Of a stretch of DNA of 27,619 nucleotides, positions 6,474 to 14,300 are shown in pieces. Made by a program: the position numbers and the translations under genes. This DNA comes from a virus, in IMG/VR virus record IMGVR_UViG_3300033571_007841, positions 1-27,619 of that record. One strand, written 5' to 3'. Each line of letters starts with the position of its first letter. Position 1 is the stretch's first letter. A model generated the notes under the pieces. The model was given only the letters and a program-made list of their open reading frames with translations, was not told the origin of the DNA and did not search any database.

Positions 6474-6886
6474 ACCAGAAGCGCCAGTGGGTGCTGGACA
6501 AGTGCGAGAAGGTGATCCTCTGGGAGGGATTGGACGACGCCCTCATAGGTCTGGTCACCAGATGCGGCATGTCCGATCCAGTCGCCGTGTACGAACGGAA
6601 TGCGCTCGTCAGGGTTCTGTCGCGGGACATGAACTTCGACGACGCCGTCGAGTGGATCGACGTGAACATCAACGGGCAGTACGTGGGGGAGTCCACGCCA
6701 TTCATCCTCGACCTCGCGCCGAGGATGAAGCGTCGTCGTGGCGAGAGCCCGAAGATGTTCATCGTCGAGCCCACCGATGAAGTCGTCCGTCTGCGCTCCG
6801 CGCTTCAGGCGATAGCCGAGAACAACGACGAGCCGTATGCGCGAGACTTCGCGAAGGACATCCTCTCTCGGAGGGCTACTCCATGA
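6470..6886 (+). CDS. Conserved phage protein ('YVGExTPF' type)
   Basis: The product is 138 residues. The GTG start at 6470 forms a GTGA overlap with the preceding stop and has GGAGA five bases upstream. A central block, 'GLDDALIGL' then 'VAVYERNALVRVL', 'FDDAVEWIDVNI' and 'YVGESTPFIL' (residues about 20-80), matches a small protein type I recall from many unrelated tailed phages. It is usually annotated only as hypothetical, so no function can be stated. The basic segment after it (residues 84-92, KRRRGE) is unusual, and the C-terminal helix 'EVVRLRSALQAIAEN' could form a coiled coil. Confidence 0.75.
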   Translation: MNQKRQWVLDKCEKVILWEGLDDALIGLVTRCGMSDPVAVYERNALVRVLSRDMNFDDAVEWIDVNINGQYVGESTPFILDLAPRMKRRRGESPKMFIVEPTDEVVRLRSALQAIAENNDEPYARDFAKDILSRRATP

Positions 6887-7152
6887 CGCTCGACGAATGG
6901 GCTACCGTCGCCGACTCGCTCGCTCCGCAGGTGAGCGGCGTCTACAACGAGAGGCCGCTGAACGCACAGCGGTTCGCCATCCAGTGCGGCATCCTGATGG
7001 AGATGCCGAGGGTCAAGCCATCGACCGTCGAGATCGCGTATGCGCTCGGCTCCTGCCACAGCAAGGTGCAGTACGCACTGAAGCGCTGGAGCGACATGCC
7101 GTGGCGCGACAGGCATGGCTGGCTGATGCTTGCCGAAGGGAGGGCGGCATGA
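6883..7152 (+). CDS. Small helix-turn-helix protein, DnaA-C-like
   Basis: The product is 89 residues. It starts at an ATGA overlap with GGAGGG upstream. Residues 47-69 (S-T-V-E-I-A-Y-A-L-G...H-S-K-V-Q-Y-A-L-K-R-W) look like a helix-turn-helix. The 'ALG-xxHSxVxxAL' arrangement resembles the DNA-binding C-terminal domain of DnaA (consensus 'GGRDHTTV'). The resemblance is short and may be convergent. It lies directly before the DUF1376 gene with a four-base overlap, a pairing that would suit replication initiation. An alternative is an ordinary HTH regulator. Confidence 0.6.
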   Translation: MTLDEWATVADSLAPQVSGVYNERPLNAQRFAIQCGILMEMPRVKPSTVEIAYALGSCHSKVQYALKRWSDMPWRDRHGWLMLAEGRAA

Positions 7153-7727
7153 GGCTTCCGTGGATGCCGCTGTACTGCGACGACCTGATCGGGTCTACAG
7201 CCGACATGAGCGCCGAGGAGTTCGGCGGGTACATGCGCTTGCTCTGCCACATCTGGACGCGCGGACCCGTCGAGATGGACGATGCGGTCTGCTGCCGAAT
7301 CGCGGGTGTGAAACTTCGGGTCTGGCGGAGAATCAGAAAGCGATTCGACGTCTGCAAGCGTTCGGACGGCACGGCTGGGTTATCGCACCCACGTCTGGAG
7401 CGAGAGAAAATTGCCCGCACTTTGGCACACGAAGAAAGGGTGGCTTCAGGGCAAAAAGGCGCGATGGCGCGCTGGAAACGCGGTTCTGCGGATGGCTCAG
7501 CCATTGGCTCAGCCAGTGGCAAAGCCAATGGCAACCAGAACCAGAAAAGAAAAACTATATCTAGCGTGGATAGCACGATGTCGGAGCGCTCCGACTCTCG
7601 GGCAGCGCCAGCCATTGAGGTGGCTGGCTTGCCTCGACTCGTCGCGGTGGCGTCCGTGGACGACAACGAACAGGCTGAGCGGAACCGCCAGTTCATCCGC
7701 GACTACAGGGCAGGGGCTCCCAAGTGA
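7149..7727 (+). CDS. DUF1376 (YdaU-like) replication-associated protein
   Basis: The product is 192 residues. The ATG at 7149, with AGGGAGG upstream, gives the usual DUF1376 N-terminus: 'WMPLYCDDLIGSTADMSAEEFGGYMRLLCHIW' spans residues 5-36, in short segments that match the family. A basic helix follows, then a Gly/Ala/Ser/Asn-rich linker (about residues 100-135, containing 'GQKGAMARWKRG') and an unrelated C-terminal tail. DUF1376 proteins are found in phage and prophage replication regions, often in place of an initiator or helicase loader, but the biochemical role is not settled. The linker-coding DNA (7490-7565) is noticeably A-rich compared with its surroundings and contains internal direct and inverted GCC-(A/T)TTGG-type repeats. 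Confidence 0.85.
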   Translation: MRLPWMPLYCDDLIGSTADMSAEEFGGYMRLLCHIWTRGPVEMDDAVCCRIAGVKLRVWRRIRKRFDVCKRSDGTAGLSHPRLEREKIARTLAHEERVASGQKGAMARWKRGSADGSAIGSASGKANGNQNQKRKTISSVDSTMSERSDSRAAPAIEVAGLPRLVAVASVDDNEQAERNRQFIRDYRAGAPK

Positions 7728-8176
7728 ACGCAGCGCTGCTGTCGTGGCCGCACAAGGCGCTCTCGCCGAATGCCAGAGCCCACTACCTCGTCAAGCACAA
7801 GGCTTCTCGGGCGGCTCGGTACTCGGCGTCTGTTATCGGTACGGGCGGGAAACGGCTCCAGAATCCCGTCTGCGCCGTCGTCCCTCTGGTGGCTGATCAG
7901 AGGCATCGGGACATCGACAACGTCTTGGCGGGGCTAAAAAGCGCCTTAGACGGGCTCACCGATGCTGGATGGTGGGAGGACGACAGCAAGATCGTCGGGT
8001 TCCACCTGTCGCCACCCCTGTTCAGTAAGAAATTCAAGGAGAAGAGAATCCTGATCGCGGCGGTGGAGCAGTTCGAGGAACGCGACCTTGCGGAGTGCGT
8101 GAGGCGCTTCCGCGAGGACGTCATCACGGGCTTGCCGCACGACGCGCTGCACAGGTGGTTTGGACTGTCGATGTAA
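7724..8176 (+). CDS. rusA: RusA-family Holliday junction resolvase
   Basis: The product is 150 residues. The GTG start at 7724 overlaps the DUF1376 stop (GTGA). The catalytic region shows the RusA pattern: D63-I-D65-N66, K72, then D86-D87 after 'AGWWED', aligning with the essential Asp70, Asp72, Lys76 and Asp91 of E. coli RusA with a three-residue insertion. The N-terminal 'LSPNARAHYLVKHK' fits the usual RusA start. RusA dimers cut four-way junctions produced by recombination, which suits its place at the end of a block containing an exonuclease and Bet. It is slightly longer than E. coli RusA at the C-terminus (about 35 extra residues after the core). A perfect terminator begins on the last base of its stop codon. 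Confidence 0.9.
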   Translation: MNAALLSWPHKALSPNARAHYLVKHKASRAARYSASVIGTGGKRLQNPVCAVVPLVADQRHRDIDNVLAGLKSALDGLTDAGWWEDDSKIVGFHLSPPLFSKKFKEKRILIAAVEQFEERDLAECVRRFREDVITGLPHDALHRWFGLSM

Positions 8177-8211
8177 TAAGACCCCAGCGGTTGCTGGGGT
8201 CTTATCTTTTT
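8176..8211 (+). terminator. Rho-independent terminator of the + strand block
   Basis: A perfect 13-bp stem (8176-8188 with 8193-8205), a GGTT loop and the tail CTTTTT (8206-8211) follow the rusA stop directly. On the - strand the hairpin exists but no U-run follows it, so it is mainly a + strand terminator. Confidence 0.93.
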
Positions 8212-8262
8212 GATCCCAAAGCATTTCTTCGTTGCTGCGGATCGGTTCCCTGAGAAACGCCA

Positions 8263-8284
8263 CTGCCCCCCTTGCGGGAGGCAG
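8263..8284 (-). terminator. Candidate terminator of the late operon
   Basis: Arms 8263-8271 and 8276-8284 pair over nine positions with one mismatch, loop TTGC. Read leftward it follows the giant-gene stop by about 24 bases and is followed by a weak GTTTCT tract. It is GC-rich but has a poor U-tail, so efficiency is uncertain; read-through to the 8176 hairpin is possible. Confidence 0.5.
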
Positions 8285-8307
8285 CGCGCTGGGGGAAAAG
8301 ATGGTCA

Positions 8308-11300
8308 TCACTGTAGCGGCTTCTGCTTGCGAGTCAAGTTCCTCTGCTGAATCACAAGGCTCATCAGTTGGTTTCGCAGTTTGTCGACCTCCCTGCGCTG
8401 CTCAGGCGTCTGCGCGTCCCTCGCCATCTGGCGCAACCGCTTAGTCGCGTCGTCGATCCGCTGGATCATCCGAGACTCCGAGAACTTGTCGAAGTCCAGC
8501 GTCCCTAGGTCGCGTCCTTCCGCGTCTGGCTTCGCCATCTCGCGCTTGCGCGCGACCTCGACCTGAGCCTCGTCCTTGATCTTGTTGTACTCCGACACCG
8601 TGAACCGCTGATCCTGTGCGCTCGTTCCGTAGAACGTACTCAGGAACGGGATGTCGCGAGTCTCAGCCTCTCCACGCGCCGTCGCGTAACCGCTCTGGAG
8701 CATGCGACCGAATCCGCTGAACATGAACCCGACCATGTACTCCAGCGTGTCGGGGTGGATGTCGAGGAACTCTGGGCGCGGGGGATCGATCTCGTTGCCG
8801 CCACCAGCCTTGGCAAGGAACTCGGATACGTCGCGGTAAACCTGCGGCGTGTTCTCGAACGCTCGGTAGGCTTGCGTAGTCTCCGCCCCGAACGGCTGCT
8901 CTGGGTAGATCCGCGACCCAGCGAAGTTCGAGTTCTGCGCGAGTTCTGGGATGAAGCGCAGCAGCGTCGGGAAGGCGAATGAAACCATGTTGTCCATGCC
9001 CTTGGTGATGCCGCTGCCGCCAAGCGCGTTGTAGGAGTTCATCGCGTTGTCGATGAAGTTCGCGACGACGTCGGAATAGGTGATCCGATCACCGAACATG
9101 GCGTCGGCGAGGTCGGTTCCGAGAGTGGTGAACACATTGAACCCGTGAGGCTGCGGCATGCGGACGAATTCGCCGCTCCCGTTGGGGTTGTACAGGTAGT
9201 AGTAGCCCGCCTTGTCGTATGGACTCTCCTTGTCCCAGTTGTTCATCTTCTTCTCCTCGTCATCGCCAGCGTTCAGGCGGGCGAGTACCGCCTGCATGAA
9301 GCCGATCGAAACCAGAGCGGGGACAAGTTCCTTCGCGCGACCAAGAGCCTTGAGCGTGTTGACGCTGCCTTGGATCGACGCATTCATGTAGAGATGCGTC
9401 ATGTTCAGGGTGCGACCAAGCAGTCCTCGCTTCTTGAAGTCGATGACTACGTCGCGGGAGGAGAGCGCAGCGCGCTCTCGGGTCATCTGACGACCTGCCT
9501 GACGCTCGCGTTCGCGCGCGGCAGGAGACATGCGCTGGTTGAAATGCGCCAGTCTGGTCGCCGTCTCCGACGCCTTGTAGGCAGCGGTGTACCAGCCAGT
9601 CAGGTATCTGGAGATCGTCATCACGCTCGGATCTCCGCGCTCTACCTGCCTTCGGATCTCGTCGAACTGGCGGACCTTCTCGTTGAGCGAGTTGCGCTCG
9701 ATGAACAGCATGTCGCCGCCAGCGTCCACGAAGCGCTTGTATGCGCCAGTAGGACCAAGACCTCGCCACTCGTCGCGCATCACGTTCCAGAATGCCTTCG
9801 GCCACCGAGCGGTCTGCGCGACCGTGTCAGCCAGTCCGTACTGCGCGTAGTTGGTGAGCGATCCAGTCTGGACGTCCTTGATGATGTTGCGGACCATCCA
9901 GATCGGTGCAAGAACGCCAGTCGTCATCGACCTGAAGATGCGGTTCGGAACCTCCATGACCGCCCCGAGCATGCTGATGTCGCGGGAACCAGTCATCGCA
10001 TCCCGAAGCCGCTGGTTCTCGATCTGGATCACGACGAGGTCGCCAGTGTTGTACTGCTCCCCGTTGATCATCATCGGTTCGCTCAGGTACAGACCGAAGT
10101 TGTCTGGGTTCTGCGCCCACTGGTAGTCGAAGACTGGTCGAACGACCCCGTTGACATTGCGGCGAGTGGTCGGCTCGATCACGCGAGCCATGTTGGGATC
10201 GCCTACCGCCATGACCAGACGGAGGAATCGGTTCGCGACTCGGTTTCGCTCGACTCGGCGGATCGAATCCTCGACTACGAACGCGACCTGAGAGGTCACA
10301 TGCATGGCTCTCGACTGACGACCGAGCGCTTGGGGCATGCCGCGACCGCTCGCCGACATTCCCCGTCCGAATGCCGTCCCCTCCTCGAACTCCTCTTCGA
10401 TGAAGTCGTAGCGACCTCGAAGGGGGACATAGTTCTGGTAGCGGGAGGTCATGCGGTCGTACATTTCCTGAGTGATCAACCCGTTCCGCACTCGCTCTTC
10501 CAGAGATTCTCGGAGCATTGCGCGCCACTGGTTCGCGAACCCATTGAGCGTGTCGAACGTGCCGTTCACACGGTGTCCATTGAGGATGTTGTCAGCCTCG
10601 ATGTCCATCATGCCAGAGCCTCCATCAGGCATCTGGGGATTGATGCCTCTGATGTAGTCGTTGCGCTCGCGGGCATGCTGAGCCGTAAGGAACTCATCCA
10701 TCATGTCGAGGTTCACGCCAGCGACATGCATCTCCCGCAGGAGCCGCGTGTAACTCCTGTCTGCCTCCATCACGCGGGCAGCAACGCGATCCGAAAGGAT
10801 GCGGACGCCTTGGTATGGATTCGATGCGTCAGGAAGATTTCCTCCCATGCGGCGACGGATGTCGTCGGTGTACCTGCGAAGTTCAAAATGCTCGTCGTCG
10901 ATGATGCGGCGAGCCACGTCGTATGACCCGTTGATTCCGCGCCTCATGCTGAACATCGGCGTCAACTTGCCTTCTCCAGCAGCGGAAATCATCGCGTCAT
11001 TCAGGACCAACTGCATTCTTGGCGCAGGTCCGAGAGGCATCTGGTTGCCGACCTTGTACTGCTCATACACGACATCAGCGCCGAATTGAGCAGCCATCTT
11101 CTCGGCATACGAGCGGAGCATTCCCTTCGGTCTTGGCTTTCCGCTTGCGATCGATGCCTCGATCTTGTTGATCCTGTCATCGATCTTGTGGCTTTCGCGC
11201 ATCTGTCCGAGCGCCTTTACACGCTTGAGGTCGTCAAGGACATCCCACCCGTACATCGACACGGATGCGGTCGCGGTCATGTGAGAGGCATGCGGAGTCT

Positions 11301-14300
11301 CTTCTGGAAGCGTGAATACGACCCGATTGCCAGCCTTGCCTCCCCTCGCGATCGTTTCATTGATCGCAGAGGCAAGCGTCGGGTAGATCCAGTCGTTGGT
11401 GAGTTGCATCGACGTCGATGACTTGTACGTCGTCGTCAGTGGAGACGGACTCACTGCGTCGGCAGGGAAGACCTTGACCATCGTCTGGAAAAGGGTCGAC
11501 GATCCAGCGCCCTTATGCGTAATGGTCTCCATCCACTTGGAGGTCTGGTTCTTCGCGGCATCGTCATTGCGCTCCGCATAGAGGTCATCGACCGCAGCGA
11601 GTCGATTCACCTCATGTCGAGCCTGCTCCAAGGAAAGTAGGTCGTTCCCATACGCATTGAAGAACGATTCTGGAAGACTGTTGATCAGGGCAGCGCCCAC
11701 ATTTGTCGGACTGCTCATGCTGTCGCTGACAGTCCGCTTTGGCTCACTTTGGGTCGCCGATACATCGATCGATGCCGAACCCTTCCCAGTCGTCAATCCG
11801 TAGCGCAGTTCAAACAGTTTGCCGTGGACTCCAGAAACCTCATGGAACTGGGCGTTGGCAATTCGGCCTTCATGCAATGTTTCTGCTGCCGCTGCCTGAA
11901 TAGCCGATGCCCAGACCGTGTTCTGGAAATGGTCATACATCGACTTCTTGACCTTGGGGCGCAAGTACCCATACACGAATTCCCGTACGACTTTATTCGC
12001 AGCCACATTGGCATAATCACCATCAAGACCCATCATCGCCATCGGATCTTGGGTCGCATAATGGACACCCTTCTCAATGGAATCAGCAGCGACTAGACGG
12101 GCGATCCTATTGACCTTACGAATTTCTGGGTCGTCTCCTTGATACTCTTTGATTTCCTCATCCACCGCTGCTTTGAGTCCGCTTCTGAACCGCAAGTCGT
12201 GTGCGATACGCTCGAATTTTTCCTTTCCGTACCGAACTTCGATTGCTTCGGCAACCAGCGCGTACATGGAAATCGGACTGGAAAAACCGAACTGACTCGG
12301 GGACGAAAGCATCATGTTGGCGAACGTCTGGTCGGCAAAACGATATAGATGTTCGTCTGCCCATGTCTCTCCGAGTTCGCTATCTGGATCGAGGCTCAGA
12401 TTCGAGATGTCAGAAACAGGACGCATTGACTCGTACATAGCCTTTGCGTCGCTTCGGCTCGTCTCTGAAATACTTGCATTGGTTACGACGAATGCTGTCT
12501 CAACAGGAGTCAAGTCCCTCGCGACAAAGTCGAGGATTTCGCCTTTCGACATGAACTTCGACAGGTTCGCTACGTACTCCCTTGCCCTTTCCAGAACAGA
12601 CTGCGCGGAATTCATTCGCGTAGTCGCATCAATCCGAGGGTCTTGATTTGCTCCAGTCCTTGCAATCGACGCTGGAAGATCAGTCAGGTGTATCTTTGGA
12701 TCGAAATCGTCACCAACGACTTCGCGCACATCCATCGTCAAACCAGATGCAGAGTGCAGCGCATCCTCAAGACGGGGCTTGTCAGAAGGGTTCCACACAA
12801 ATGCCCTCTGTGCGACAGCCCTGCCGATCGGTCTAGTCAAAGCCAATCGGAAAAATCCGAGACTATTGCTGACCCCAGAACTATTTCGCTCTCCATCTTC
12901 ATATTTGAAGACGTCGAATTCAGTAGCCCTTGATAGGTATCCACTTCGGAATTGAAGACCCTTGTCGTCCGCCGTCGAGTGATGAATGCTCTGCATTTCC
13001 TCGATCAGCGCATCGGATGTCTTCTTCGGGAACGACACGCGATAGTGAGCGATGTTGTTCTTTCCCTGACGCTCGTCGTCGAAATGAGACTCCACGAATT
13101 GTGGGTCAACCCTGTACGACATCGGGGTCGGCTCGAAGTCCAGTTGGATTCCGACCTCTGCGTAGCCAGTTGTATTGATCTTGAACTTCGGATCGCGGTA
13201 CTCACCGTATGTTTCCGAGTTCACTGGTCCAAGGACAACTGCATTTGCCTTGATCGGAACAGCGGCGTCAATCTCAGCAAGGAACTGCAACGGAGTCATC
13301 TTCGCCGTAGGTTCAGATGCCTGCAATTTCTTCTCGATGCCAAACGGATTGTCGAACATCCAAGGCATCAGGAACTTCGCCTGATCCTTCGGAACACCGC
13401 TTGACGCAAGCCAAGTCATCCATTCATCTGGAGTCAGGCTGGTCTTGCCAGATGGAAGACCCTCAATCTTCGTGCCATTTTTAATTGACTCGGTCAACTT
13501 CGACCGAACCTCTTGGAACTTGCTTGCAAATGGTCTGACTGATTCGACGGTTCTTTCCGTCTTTCCTTCAGCAGCGGTTTCAGTCACATCCACGAACCGA
13601 GACTTGCCGATGGTTGTCTGACTTACCTTTCTCGCCTCCCGCTTGGTTTCTTCTTCTGGTGGAACCGTGATCTCCGTCTTGATCTGCGCCTGTTCCTCGG
13701 CTCCGCGCATAGATGCCATTGCAGTTGGCGATGGCGCAGCAGTGGGCGCAGCAGTGGGCGCAGCGGTGGGCGCAGCGGCAGCAGCACCTTCTGCACGGAG
13801 TTGCTGCTCGTATGCCATGCCCTCTCTGAGGTTCTGCTCGTATCGCTCCTGCGCAGCCTTGCGATAGGCAAGATCCATCTTGGTGTTTCGGTCGATCACC
13901 ATTTGGGCGCGCTGACCAAACATGTCGATGACAGCCTTCGCATGCTTGCCAGCAAAACCACGCTTGGTCAGTACGCTCGAAAGCCATCCCATGAACTTCG
14001 CTGCCGATCGGTTGTTCGCCGACTTGTACAGAGGGTCATGCTTCGACTTGGCTTCGTGCTGTGCCGCCATCGCGACCGTCGAGCCCGTTGTCTGGGTGAC
14101 CGTCTCGGCGACAGTCTCCTCCGCAAAGGTTTCGACCTGCTTCATTTCCCTCTTGGCTTCTGCGCGCTGTTCAGCCGTCGCAGTCTTCGATCCAAGAACG
14201 CGCTGTGCGGCTTCGTAGCGGGCAATCATGTCATTGATCACCTCAGCGTCAGTCGAGTTAGCAAGCATCGGGTTGACACGACGCCAGTAGTCCGCTCCAG

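Noticed and set aside
8206-8300. Attachment site or small RNA in the convergent gap
   Set aside because: Only two hairpins are visible; no tRNA-like fold, direct repeats or promoter was found, and no integrase gene is in the window.
10300-10400. TxxGR (T-A-F-G-R) motif in the giant protein as a sign of an N4-type virion RNA polymerase
   Set aside because: The short motif lies in a Gly/Arg-rich stretch usual for LPD38-type proteins, and I saw no other polymerase motifs (A, B or C) around it. Size and position alone made the idea tempting.
9145-10926. 593-residue + strand open frame inside the giant gene
   Set aside because: The - strand frame carries recognised polyvalent-protein motifs across the same DNA. 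The + strand peptide is His/Arg/Val-rich without domain character.
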